A model generated the notes under the pieces. That model was not told where the DNA came from. It did not search any database and worked only from the letters and a program-made list of their open reading frames with translations. The position numbers and the translations under genes are program-made. A stretch of DNA of 9,644 nt, taken from NCBI GenBank assembly GCA_937923225.1, contig CALAKR010000403.1:1-9644 (forward strand). Reading direction: 5' to 3'. The stretch is from an uncultured Aquabacterium sp. (GTDB lineage Bacteria; Pseudomonadota; Gammaproteobacteria; Burkholderiales; Burkholderiaceae_C). Position 1 is the stretch's first letter. Each line of letters starts with the position of its first letter. Of this stretch, positions 1 to 7,886 are shown one piece after another.

Positions 1-485
1 GGAATGGCGGCCACATCCTGGAACAGCAGGATGGCAAAGCCCGCCTGCCCACCGGAGGTGCCCAGCAGATTGCGCTCGTGCATGACCTGCAGGGACACGG
101 CTGTGGACGAGAGCGCCAGGCCCAACGCGGCCACCACCGCCACCGGCCAGGACACACCGCAGGCCAGCGCGACACCGCCCAGCACCGCGGCACAGCCCAG
201 CAACTGCACGCTGCCCCAGCCGAAGATGGGCCGGCGCAAAGCCCACAGCCTGGGCGGCTCCAGCTCCAGCCCGATCAGGAAGAGCATGAGCACCACGCCG
301 AACTCGGCCACGTGCAGGATGGATTCCGTGTCCCGCACCAGGCCCAGCCCGAAGGGGCCGATGGCGATGCCGGCCGCCAGGTAGCCGATGATGGAGCCCA
401 GGCCGAGCTTCTTGGCCAGAGGCACCGCGATGATGGCCGCGCCCAGGTAGACCAGGGCCGCCGCCAGCCAGTTGCTGTGTTCCAT
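1..485 (-). CDS. kefC: Glutathione-gated K+/H+ antiporter, KefC/KefB type (3' end outside window)
   Basis: This is the N-terminal 161 residues of a monovalent cation:proton antiporter-2 family membrane protein. In the family, KefB and KefC release K+ in exchange for protons when glutathione adducts form, acidifying the cytoplasm and protecting against electrophiles. The translation begins MEHSNWLAAALVYLGAA and contains the very typical stretches GLGSIIGYLAAG (about residues 24-35), GVVLMLFLIGLELEP (about 63-77), ALSSTAVSLQVMHERN (about 125-140) and LLFQDVAAIP at the cut edge, including the conserved Asp of the transport core. About five hydrophobic helices are visible. The C-terminal RCK/KTN domain that binds glutathione and NAD lies outside. 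The start is fixed by an AGGAGG site 9 bases upstream. The gene begins 4 bases after the stop of the kefF-like gene, so the two are translationally linked. Because the C-terminus is missing, KefB and KefC cannot be told apart; pairing with a KefF-like partner favours KefC. Confidence 0.93.
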   Translation of the reverse strand, partial: MEHSNWLAAALVYLGAAIIAVPLAKKLGLGSIIGYLAAGIAIGPFGLGLVRDTESILHVAEFGVVLMLFLIGLELEPPRLWALRRPIFGWGSVQLLGCAAVLGGVALACGVSWPVAVVAALGLALSSTAVSLQVMHERNLLGTSGGQAGFAILLFQDVAAI

Positions 486-489
486 GGTC

Positions 490-1104
490 TCAGGCCTCCT
501 GCGGGCGATCGGTGTCGGGCACGCGGCACTCCGGGCAATCGCCTAGCTCCGCCATTTCAGGCCACTGCGGGTAGCTGATCAGGCGCTGCTGGTACACATC
601 GGCATGCGCCTGCAGATCAGCCTCGCTCACGGCATGGGCGCCATGCAGCACCAGCGGCGGCAGGAAGCGCAGCCCGCACAGGGCGGCCGTCTGTTCATAC
701 GGCGGCACGAAGGCGTCGAAGAAGTAGCGGTTGTAGCCCTGCGGGTGGTAGGCGGACGCCGGCCCACCGGTGCTCACTGACAGCCACAGGTCCTTGCCGC
801 GCAAGGCATGCCCATCATGGCCATAGGCCCAACCGTGCGCCAGCACCTCATCGAGCCAGAGCTTCATCAGGGGCGGCATGCTGTACCAGTGCAGCGGGTG
901 CTGCCACACGATCAGATCGGCATCGGCCAGCAAGGCCTGCTCGGCCGGCACGTCGATGTCGAAATCGGGGTACAGGGCATAGAGGTCACGCACCTGAACC
1001 TGCGAGCCCGCGCTGGCCGCGGCCTGCAAGAGCCGATGGTTGACACGGGAATGGCGCAGATCCGGGTGGGCAGCCAGGACAAGGATGCGGGGGGCTTCGG
1101 GCAT
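490..1104 (-). CDS. kefF: KefF/KefG-like NAD(P)H oxidoreductase, ancillary protein of the Kef antiporter
   Basis: This 204-residue flavodoxin-fold protein belongs to the NQO1-like quinone reductase family. KefF and KefG bind FMN, reduce quinones and are needed for full activity of their Kef antiporter at the inner membrane. Family marks are LVLAAHPDLRHSRVN at residues 8-22 (flavin phosphate loop region), LYALYPDFDIDVPAEQ at 41-56, IVWQHPLHWYSMPPLMKLW at 65-83, the glycine-rich STGGPASAY at 111-119, and CGLRFLPPLVLHG at 143-155. The central part resembles E. coli KefF (HWYSMPPLMKLWLDEV), while SAYHPQGYNRY resembles KefG, so the name kefF is a best guess. It is somewhat longer than E. coli KefF because of a C-terminal tail holding a Cys-Pro-Glu-Cys motif (190-193). 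It starts 18 bases after the hxlR-type gene and ends 4 bases before kefC, which indicates one operon. Only a weak ribosome-binding site is visible before its ATG. Confidence 0.9.
   Translation of the reverse strand: MPEAPRILVLAAHPDLRHSRVNHRLLQAAASAGSQVQVRDLYALYPDFDIDVPAEQALLADADLIVWQHPLHWYSMPPLMKLWLDEVLAHGWAYGHDGHALRGKDLWLSVSTGGPASAYHPQGYNRYFFDAFVPPYEQTAALCGLRFLPPLVLHGAHAVSEADLQAHADVYQQRLISYPQWPEMAELGDCPECRVPDTDRPQEA
495..500 (-). promoter_or_regulatory. Strong ribosome binding site of kefC inside the end of kefF
   Basis: AGGAGG on the minus strand lies 9 bases before the kefC ATG at 485. It overlaps the last codons and lies just before the stop of the kefF-like gene. This supports coupled translation of the two proteins and decides the kefC start. 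Confidence 0.75.
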
Positions 1105-1122
1105 GGTGTGGATCAGGATTTC

Positions 1123-1482
1123 TCAGGCCGTGTCTTTGGCGTCTTCGAGATCGCCCGCGTGCGTTTCCATCCAGGCGGCGAGCGAGGCAAGGGGCTTGCG
1201 CAGGGTTTTGCCCAACGGGGTGACGTGGTATTCGACACGGGGCGGCACTTCGGCGTAGACCTTGCGGTGCACCAGGCCACGCTGCTCGAAGGCACGCAAC
1301 TGGCGCGTGAGCTCCTTCTGCGTGATGGGGGCCACGGCGCGCTGCAACTCACCAAAGCGTACCGGCGCATCGATCAGGATCAGCCGGTAGAGGATGGGGA
1401 TGGCCCATTTGCCGGACACCAGATCGACGAAGCGCACCATGGGGCAGCGCGCCAGGGCATGGGTTGCATCATCAGTTGGCAT
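1123..1482 (-). CDS. HxlR-family winged-helix transcriptional regulator
   Basis: This 119-residue DNA-binding protein is of the usual HxlR/DUF24 size. The core is seen in GKWAIPIL (25-32), RFGELQRAVAPITQKELTRQLRAFEQRGLV (helix-turn-helix and recognition helix, about 43-72) and YHVTPLGKTL (wing and following helix). Its only cysteine is Cys13 in ALARCPMVRF. That is the N-terminal position which, in studied family members such as YodB and HypR of Bacillus, senses quinones, aldehydes or disulfide stress. An upstream in-frame ATG at 1533 would add 17 residues, but ATG 1482 is preferred. It has AGGAAA 2 bases upstream, it gives the family's normal length, and the likely -10 box (1520-1525) would put the transcript start downstream of 1533. 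The gene diverges from an SDR gene and leads the kefF-kefC operon, so it probably controls one or both, and itself. Effector and sign of regulation are unknown. Confidence 0.9.
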   Translation of the reverse strand: MPTDDATHALARCPMVRFVDLVSGKWAIPILYRLILIDAPVRFGELQRAVAPITQKELTRQLRAFEQRGLVHRKVYAEVPPRVEYHVTPLGKTLRKPLASLAAWMETHAGDLEDAKDTA

Positions 1483-1500
1483 GGTTTCCTGGCGCCTCAT

Positions 1501-1549
1501 TAGTATCCAAACGGTGCCTACTATACATTGCATACCAATGGATCAACAA
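1501..1549 (-). promoter_or_regulatory. Divergent promoter/operator region between the HxlR-type and SDR genes
   Basis: This stretch is AT-richer than its surroundings. On the minus strand, TATAGT (1520-1525) is a 5-of-6 match to a sigma-70 -10 box. The candidate -35 elements are TTGTTG (1544-1549, spacer 18) or TTGATC (1541-1546, spacer 15). Two dyads overlap it: TAGTA (1501-1505) and TACTA (1519-1523) separated by 13 bases, and the imperfect palindrome TATACATTGCATA at 1522-1534 (5 of 6 pairs). Their overlap with the -10 box fits autorepression by the HxlR-type protein; this is inference. I see no convincing plus-strand promoter for the SDR gene. Confidence 0.45.
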
Positions 1550-1583
1550 TGGGCCATCGACACCCTTGAGAAGGCACACGGCC

Positions 1584-2336
1584 ATGGCTGGCAGACTCCA
1601 TGACAAGTACACCCTCATCACCGGCGGCACGGGCGGCATCGGGCTGGAAACAGCGCGCCGCTTCCTGGCCGAAGGTGCCCATGTGGCCATCACCGGGCGC
1701 AACGAAGCCGCACTGAAGGCCGCTGGGCAAAGCCTGGGGCCACAGGCCCTGCTGCTGCACAGCGATGCCGGCCGGCTTGAGGACCAGACGGCATTGGCCC
1801 AGCAACTGCGTGAACATTGGCCCCGGCTAGATGCCGTCTTCGTGAACGCAGGCGATGTAACTCACCGTCCGGTCGAAGCCTGGGACGAAGCCACCTACGA
1901 CCAGTTGATGGCCACCAACCTCAAGGGGCCCTTCTTTTTGCTGCAGGCCCTGTTGCCCTTGCTGGGCAATCCCTCCTCGGTGATCCTGTGCGGCTCGGTC
2001 AGCGCGCACATCGGGCTGCCGCAGAGCAGCGTCTATGCCGCCAGCAAAGCCGGGCTGTTGTCGCTGGCGCGCACCTTGTCCGGCGAATGGGCGGCACGCG
2101 GCATCCGCGTCAACGGCCTGAGCCCGGGGCCGACAGCCACATCGGCGCTGGGCAAGCTGGGGCTGCCCGCTGACGAGGAAGCCGCGCTCAAGCAGCAGAT
2201 TCGCGAGCTGGTGCCCATCGGCCGCATGGGCTCCGCGCTGGAGCAGGCCCATGCCGCGGTGTTCCTCGCGTCGGATGAGTCGAGCTTTGTCGTCGGCACC
2301 GAGTTGCAGGTCGATGGCGGCGTGGGCAATCTGTGA
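1584..2336 (+). CDS. Short-chain dehydrogenase/reductase (SDR), classical type
   Basis: This 250-residue cytosolic NAD(P)(H)-dependent oxidoreductase has the full classical SDR motif set. The cofactor-binding glycine motif TGGTGGIG is at 13-20, VNAG at 87-90, and the catalytic residues are Asn112, Ser138, Tyr151 and Lys155 (YAASK). PGPTATSALG at 181-190 and the C-terminal QVDGG complete the fold. Ser138/Tyr151/Lys155 match the spacing in FabG. Arg39 after the second strand (TGRN) suggests a preference for NADP(H). Start choice: the reading frame is open back to 1464, but ATG 1584 begins directly before the fold and has GAGAAGG 9 bases upstream. The substrate cannot be read from the sequence; carbonyl or aldehyde reduction is possible. 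HxlR regulators often sit divergently beside the SDR gene they control, which is the arrangement here. It is followed by a converging LysR-type gene 54 bases away. Confidence 0.93.
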   Translation: MAGRLHDKYTLITGGTGGIGLETARRFLAEGAHVAITGRNEAALKAAGQSLGPQALLLHSDAGRLEDQTALAQQLREHWPRLDAVFVNAGDVTHRPVEAWDEATYDQLMATNLKGPFFLLQALLPLLGNPSSVILCGSVSAHIGLPQSSVYAASKAGLLSLARTLSGEWAARGIRVNGLSPGPTATSALGKLGLPADEEAALKQQIRELVPIGRMGSALEQAHAAVFLASDESSFVVGTELQVDGGVGNL

Positions 2337-2361
2337 GCGCCTGCCTTGCTGCGCAAGTGAT

Positions 2362-2397
2362 GCGATTCAGGTGGCGATTCAGGTGGCGATTCAGGTG
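2362..2397. repeat. Three perfect tandem copies of a 12-bp unit at a convergent gene junction
   Basis: GCGATTCAGGTG occurs three times without a mismatch at 2362-2373, 2374-2385 and 2386-2397. The repeat lies between the SDR stop and the end of the LysR-type gene, and it contains that gene's TGA stop (2391-2393). Because the unit is four codons long and carries TGA in the same frame each time, changes in copy number would not extend the LysR-type protein. No terminator-like hairpin with a T-run is visible in this junction. Confidence 0.85.
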
Positions 2398-3275
2398 GGT
2401 TCGAGCGCCATGAAGTTGCGCACCATCATCCGGCCATCACCTTCACGAATGGCCAGCGCGAGCCTGGCCACCGGCGCATCGCCTTCGATGTCCACATAGC
2501 GCACACCGCGCACCGCCATCTGTGCGATCGAGGCCGGCACGATGGACACCCCCAGCTCGGCCGCCACCAGGTTCACCACCGACGAGATCTGCGGTGCCTC
2601 CTGACTGAGCTGGGGCTCGAAGCCCGCATCACGGCAGGCCGTGAACACCGAGTCGTACAGGCTCAGGCCTACGGCGCGAGGGAACAGCACGAAAGGCTCC
2701 CCCGCCAGGGCTGACAGCCTCAAACGCTTGCGTTTGGCCAGCGGGTGGCTGGCGGGCAGCACGACCTTCATGGCCTCATCGGCCATGCGCTGAAGCCTGA
2801 TGCCCGGCATGCCACCAACGCCCGGGCGCAGAAACACCAGATCCAGCGCCTGCTGCGCCAGGCCTTCCACCAGGCGGGTGGTGTTGGCCTCTTCCAGCGT
2901 GACGCGAACACGGGGCCAGGCCCGCCGGAAGTTGCGGATCATGGTGGCCACGACTGGATTGAAAGCGGCCGAGCCCGTGAAGCCCACCCGCAGTTGTCCG
3001 GTTTCGCCACGTGCTGCGCGCAGGGCAGCCACACGGGCCCGCTCGGTGCTGCCCACGATCTGCTGCGCCTCGGCAAGGAAGGCCGCGCCCGCCTCTGTCA
3101 GGACCACGCCCTGCGGCGTGCGATGGAAGAGCGGTGCACCCACCTCACGCTCCAGCTCCTTGATCTGCTGGCTGAGCGGGGGTTGGCTGATGCCCAGGCG
3201 CGCCGCCGCCCGCGTGACGTTGGCCTCCTGGGCCACGGCCAGGAAATAGCGCAGGTGTCGCAACTCGATTGCCAT
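2391..3275 (-). CDS. LysR-family transcriptional regulator (YnfL-like), divergent from an MFS exporter
   Basis: This 294-residue LTTR is of normal length. The N-terminal winged helix-turn-helix is IELRHLRYFLAVAQEANV, then TRAAARLGISQPPLSQQIKELE (about 20-42) and LFHRTPQGVVLTEAG (about 49-63). The effector-binding domain starts near LRVGFTGSAAFNP (about 95). It contains LRPGVGGMPG, HPLAKRKRLRLSALAGEPFVLFPRAVGLSLYD and ELGVSIVPAS, all typical of the YnfL/benzoate-regulator group. ATG 3275 is preferred; a TTG two codons upstream (3281) is also open but has no better ribosome site. In E. coli, ynfL lies next to the MFS gene ynfM, the same pairing as here, so this protein most likely controls the neighbouring exporter. 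A plausible own promoter is TTGACC (3325-3330) with TATTTT (3302-3307), spacer 17; the -35 box falls inside the dyad in front of the MFS gene. The effector is unknown. Confidence 0.92.
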   Translation of the reverse strand: MAIELRHLRYFLAVAQEANVTRAAARLGISQPPLSQQIKELEREVGAPLFHRTPQGVVLTEAGAAFLAEAQQIVGSTERARVAALRAARGETGQLRVGFTGSAAFNPVVATMIRNFRRAWPRVRVTLEEANTTRLVEGLAQQALDLVFLRPGVGGMPGIRLQRMADEAMKVVLPASHPLAKRKRLRLSALAGEPFVLFPRAVGLSLYDSVFTACRDAGFEPQLSQEAPQISSVVNLVAAELGVSIVPASIAQMAVRGVRYVDIEGDAPVARLALAIREGDGRMMVRNFMALEPT

Positions 3276-3301
3276 ACTCAAAAAATATGAAGTAGGTTTT
3301 T

Positions 3302-3330
3302 AAAATATATTAGACAGATACCTCGGTCAA
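3302..3330 (-). promoter_or_regulatory. Possible promoter of the LysR-type gene
   Basis: On the minus strand, TTGACC (3325-3330) is followed after 17 bases by TATTTT (3302-3307). With a 15-base spacer the -10 would be TATATT (3304-3309). The opposite strand also carries TATATT (3306-3311), a candidate -10 for the MFS gene with no good -35, which would fit activator dependence. The two divergent promoters would thus overlap, as is common for LTTR/target pairs. Confidence 0.35.
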
Positions 3331-3359
3331 GCCAATACTGGCGGCTTACGAGGTCTGTC
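3313..3359 (+). promoter_or_regulatory. Long imperfect inverted repeat covering the ribosome binding site of the MFS gene
   Basis: Three nested arm pairs are visible: GACAG (3313-3317) with CTGTC (3355-3359), ACCTCG (3320-3325) with CGAGGT (3349-3354), and AAGCC (3329-3333) with GGCTT (3343-3347). They give 16 base pairs around a 9-base loop, with small bulges. The probable Shine-Dalgarno GAGG (3350-3353), 7 bases before ATG 3361, is paired with CCTC in the left arm. As RNA it could hide the ribosome site; as DNA it could be a LysR-type operator. The pairing is seen directly, the role is inferred. Confidence 0.5.
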
Positions 3360-3360
3360 G

Positions 3361-5036
<1,676 letters not shown>

Positions 5037-5060
5037 GGCCACCGCACCACAGCGCGGGAC

Positions 5061-5480
5061 TCAATCCCCGCCCGACACCTTGCCCCGGAGGCGCTTCACG
5101 CCGGACCGACTGGCCTTGCCCTCCAGCCGGCGCTTCTTGGACGCCAGCGTGGGCCGCGTCGGCCTGCGCTTCTTGGGCAGCACGGCCACGCTGTCCACCA
5201 GGGCCTGCAGGCGTTCGAGCGCTTCGGCACAGTTCTGCTCCAGGCTGCGGCTGGTCTGCGCCTTGATCACGACCACGCCCTCCTGCGTGATGCGCTGGTC
5301 GCTCAAGGCCATCAGCCGCTCCTTGATCACCTCCGGCAGGCTGGAATCCGGGATGGAGAAACGCAGGTGCACCGCGTTGGACACCTTGTTGACATTTTGT
5401 CCGCCCGCACCCTGGGCACGGATGGCCGAGAGCTCGATCTCGTCTTCTCGCAGGGCAATGAGGGGGGCTGGGGGCTTCAT
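5061..5480 (-). CDS. arfB: Peptidyl-tRNA hydrolase ArfB (alternative ribosome rescue)
   Basis: This 139-residue protein hydrolyses peptidyl-tRNA on ribosomes stalled without a stop codon, acting alongside tmRNA. It has the release-factor domain-3 core with the catalytic GGQ at 26-28 (RAQGAGGQNVNKVSNAVHL), then RFSIPDSSLPEVIKERL, ITQEGVVVIKAQTSRSLEQN and the long basic tail KKRRPTRPTLASKKRRLEGK to KRLRGK. In E. coli ArfB (140 residues) the tail enters the empty mRNA channel; the tail here is very close to it. Start: the frame is open to 5576, but ATG 5480 gives MKPPAPLIALREDEIEL and the family length. The longer version adds 32 residues with no family character. It converges on the VOC gene (24 bases between stops) and diverges from the FMN reductase gene. 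No link in function to either neighbour is evident. Confidence 0.95.
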   Translation of the reverse strand: MKPPAPLIALREDEIELSAIRAQGAGGQNVNKVSNAVHLRFSIPDSSLPEVIKERLMALSDQRITQEGVVVIKAQTSRSLEQNCAEALERLQALVDSVAVLPKKRRPTRPTLASKKRRLEGKASRSGVKRLRGKVSGGD

Positions 5481-5540
5481 GGTGTCCGTGGTCCTGGGCA
5501 GCACTGTAGGCCATGGCGGCCGCATCCCTGCGCCGGCTGA

Positions 5541-5586
5541 GGCTTTGCCAAAGCCAGATAGCACATGCAGCGCCAACGCTTATAGT
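5541..5586 (+). promoter_or_regulatory. Inverted repeat and weak -10 candidate between arfB and the FMN reductase gene
   Basis: In the 178-base divergent gap, GGCTTT (5541-5546) and AAAGCC (5550-5555) form a perfect 6-bp dyad with a 3-base centre. TATAGT (5581-5586) is a 5-of-6 match to a -10 box for the plus-strand gene, but no good -35 lies at the right distance. The rest of the gap shows nothing I can name. Confidence 0.25.
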
Positions 5587-5658
5587 GATCTGGTCCCGCT
5601 GCCTGCAGACGCGCTCAAGACGTCGATCGTTTCACCATCCACGTTCCTGGAGATTTGA

Positions 5659-6210
5659 ATGGCCCACTACCAGATCGCCGTGGTCGTCGGCAGCCTACGC
5701 CGCGACTCCTTCAACCGCAAACTGGCGCATGCGCTGACCAAGCTGGCGCCGCCGGAGTTCACGTTCAAGCTGGTCGAGATCGGCGATCTCCCGCTGTACA
5801 ACCAGGATAACGACGGCTCACCGGCCGAGTCGGTCAAGCGCCTGAAATCCGAGATCAGCGCGGCCCAGGGCCTGCTGTTCTTCACGCCCGAGTACAACCG
5901 CTCCATCCCCGGCGTGCTCAAGAACGCGCTGGACCACGCCTCACGCCCCTATGGGCAGAGCGTGTGGAAGGGCAAGCCGGCCGGCGTGATCGGTGTGTCC
6001 GTCGGGGCCATTGGCACCGCGCTGGCACAGCAGCACCTGCGCAATATCCTGGCCTACCTGGATGTGCCCACCCTGGGCCAGCCCGAGGCCTTCATCCAGG
6101 CCAAGGACGGCCTGTTCGATGCCGACGGCAACGTCGGCGAAGGCAGCAAGCAGTTCCTGCAGGGCTGGGTGGACCAGTACGTGGCCTGGGTCAAACGCCA
6201 CTCGGGCTGA
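5659..6210 (+). CDS. NAD(P)H-dependent FMN reductase, ChrR/quinone reductase type
   Basis: This 183-residue flavodoxin-fold enzyme of the NADPH-dependent FMN reductase family uses NAD(P)H and bound FMN to reduce quinones; some members also reduce chromate or azo dyes. The flavin phosphate loop is [13 protein letters not shown] (11-23). The second signature, [21 protein letters not shown] (72-92), contributes the isoalloxazine contacts. [20 protein letters not shown] (112-131) is the conserved third flavin-binding segment. Length and motifs are those of intact family members. ATG 5659 has GGAG 6 bases upstream (5649-5652). Two-electron quinone reduction avoids semiquinone radicals, so it would fit the other electrophile-related genes to the left. 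Its last 20 bases overlap the end of the convergent chemoreceptor gene. The exact substrate is not readable. Confidence 0.92.
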   Translation: MAHYQIAVVVGSLRRDSFNRKLAHALTKLAPPEFTFKLVEIGDLPLYNQDNDGSPAESVKRLKSEISAAQGLLFFTPEYNRSIPGVLKNALDHASRPYGQSVWKGKPAGVIGVSVGAIGTALAQQHLRNILAYLDVPTLGQPEAFIQAKDGLFDADGNVGEGSKQFLQGWVDQYVAWVKRHSG

Positions 6211-7744
6211 GCCGGAACACCGAGACCGCCTGGGCCAGTTGCGCGGCCTGGTGCTTGAGGCTTTCGGCCGCCGCGGCCGATTCCTCCACCAGCGCGGCGT
6301 TCTGCTGCGTGACCTGATCGAGCTGGTTCACGGCATCACCAATCTGGCCGATGCCCGTGCTCTGCTCCAGGCTGGCGGTGGTGATCTCGCCGATCAGGTC
6401 GGACACGCGCTGAACCTGGTTGACCACCTTGCTCATGGTCTCGCCGGCGGTGTGCACCAGGCGTGAGCCGTTCTCCACCTTCTCGACGCTCTCGCCGATC
6501 AGGCTCTTGATCTCCCGCGCGGCCTGGGCGCTGCGTTGCGCCAAGGAACGTACCTCGCCGGCCACCACGGCAAAGCCACGGCCCTGCTCACCCGCCCGCG
6601 CGGCTTCCACCGCGGCATTGAGCGCCAGGATGTTGGTCTGGAAAGCGATGCCGTCGATCACGCCGATGATGTCGGCCACCTTGCGTGAGCTGGTGGTGAT
6701 GTCTTCCATCGTGGCGACCACCTGGCCCACCACCGCACCGCCATCCACGGCCACGGCCGACGCATTGGTGGCCAGTTGAGACGCCTCGCGGGCCGTCTCG
6801 GCGTTCTGCTTCACGGTGGCCGTGAGCTGTTCCATCGACGCGGCCGTTTCCTGCAGATTGCTGGCCTGCTCTTCGGTGCGCTGAGACAGGTCGGCATTGC
6901 CGGTGGCGATCTGGGCCGAGCCTGTGGCGATGGAATCCGAGCTGTTGCGCACCGAGGCGACGATGCCGCGCAGGGATTCGACCATGTGCCCCATGGCCTG
7001 CGTGAGCTGCCCGATCTCGTCACGGCTGTCGGTCTGGACCTGAACGTTCAGATCTCCATTGGCGATGGCTTCGGCCGCGGCCTGCACACGGCGCACGGGC
7101 AACACCACCGAGCGCGTCAGCCACCAGGCCAGCAAGCCACCGGCCAAGGCGGCCAGCAGCGTGCCGATGATCAGCGCGGTGATGCCCTGGCGCGCCACCG
7201 TGCTGGCCTCTTCACGGGTCTGAGCCATGAAATCCTGCTGGTAGTCGGCCAGCTTCTCGACGGCATCGAGGTAGGCCTTGGCAGCCGGGAACACCTTGTC
7301 GAGCACCTCGGCGTTGACGTTCTCACCCGCGTCCTTGCGCTTGAGCAGGGCATTGCGCTGTGACTGGAAAGCCTCGCGCTGCGTGGTGATCACCTCGATC
7401 AGGCGGCGGGCCTCGTCGGTGTTCGCCAGTTCGTTCATGCGCTTGATGCGCTCGGTGGTGGCTGCCACCGTGACCTTGAGCTCATCCTTCACCCGGGCCA
7501 CGGCGGCCTCGTCGGTGGCGAAGAAGAGCACCCAGGTGCGTGCGGTGTTGGCTTCGATGGCGCGGGCCCAGCGTTGGCTCAGCACCAGCATCTCGGCATC
7601 CTGGCCGCCCAGCTGATCGGTGATGGCATCCACCGCCCTGATCCGCTGAACCCCTACCCCGGCCGCGATCAGGCTGAGCAGGATCAAAGCGGCGAAGCCT
7701 ATTGCCAGGCGCGTGCCCAGCTTGAGATGTCTGAAAAAGTCCAT
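6191..7744 (-). CDS. Methyl-accepting chemotaxis protein with four-helix-bundle sensor
   Basis: This 517-residue transmembrane chemoreceptor passes ligand signals to CheA/CheW at the cell pole. The domains in order are: a short cytoplasmic start; membrane helix 1 (about 12-33); a periplasmic helical region (34-185) that fits a 4HB_MCP sensor; membrane helix 2 (about 188-210); a HAMP domain (about 211-263, with [18 protein letters not shown] and DEIGQL); and the signalling domain (about 264-510). The highly conserved hairpin tip is [20 protein letters not shown] (366-385) to [18 protein letters not shown] (396-413). Likely methylation sites lie in [18 protein letters not shown] (290-307) and in [11 protein letters not shown] near the C-terminus. 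There is no C-terminal NWETF-like CheR-binding pentapeptide. The ligand is unknown. ATG 7744 is preceded by GAGGG. A sigma-28-like promoter lies about 100 bases upstream, as expected for a motility gene. The 3' end overlaps the convergent FMN reductase gene by 20 bases. Confidence 0.96.
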   Translation of the reverse strand: MDFFRHLKLGTRLAIGFAALILLSLIAAGVGVQRIRAVDAITDQLGGQDAEMLVLSQRWARAIEANTARTWVLFFATDEAAVARVKDELKVTVAATTERIKRMNELANTDEARRLIEVITTQREAFQSQRNALLKRKDAGENVNAEVLDKVFPAAKAYLDAVEKLADYQQDFMAQTREEASTVARQGITALIIGTLLAALAGGLLAWWLTRSVVLPVRRVQAAAEAIANGDLNVQVQTDSRDEIGQLTQAMGHMVESLRGIVASVRNSSDSIATGSAQIATGNADLSQRTEEQASNLQETAASMEQLTATVKQNAETAREASQLATNASAVAVDGGAVVGQVVATMEDITTSSRKVADIIGVIDGIAFQTNILALNAAVEAARAGEQGRGFAVVAGEVRSLAQRSAQAAREIKSLIGESVEKVENGSRLVHTAGETMSKVVNQVQRVSDLIGEITTASLEQSTGIGQIGDAVNQLDQVTQQNAALVEESAAAAESLKHQAAQLAQAVSVFRLSPSGV

Positions 7745-7841
7745 GGCACCCTCGTGTTTCTGCTGTGTGAGCTGGCCGGCCCATCAGCGCCGGGGCGGAT
7801 GCGACCGTGGCGCGACTCAGGACTGCACAGCCGGTCTGTCC

Positions 7842-7869
7842 TTATCGACAGATCGGGGAAACGACTTGA
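7842..7869 (-). promoter_or_regulatory. Sigma-28 (FliA)-like promoter of the chemoreceptor gene
   Basis: On the minus strand, TCAAGT (from 7869) is followed by GTCGATAA (7842-7849). The latter matches the flagellar sigma factor -10 consensus GCCGATAA at 7 of 8 positions. The gap between TCAA and the -10 is 16 bases, one more than in the enterobacterial consensus. It lies about 98 bases before the chemoreceptor ATG, the right gene class for this sigma factor. The -10 overlaps a dyad, TCTGTC (7835-7840) and GACAGA (7847-7852). Confidence 0.55.
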
Positions 7870-7886
7870 TGCCAGCAGGTGAAAAT

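Noticed and set aside
808..1503. A 231-codon plus-strand open frame opposite the kefF-like and hxlR-type genes.
   Set aside because: The opposite strand encodes two clear protein families. This frame has no recognisable domain and is typical antisense openness in GC-rich DNA.
1483..1533. A longer HxlR-type protein starting at ATG 1533.
   Set aside because: The added 17 residues have no family character, ATG 1482 has its own ribosome site, and the likely promoter -10 lies inside the extension.
2345..2357. Small hairpin CTTGC-TGC-GCAAG after the SDR gene as a terminator.
   Set aside because: The stem is only 5 bp and no T-run follows on either strand.
5481..5576. N-terminal extension of ArfB to ATG 5576.
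   Set aside because: The extra 32 residues are not seen in the family, and the shorter form has the usual 139-140 residue length.
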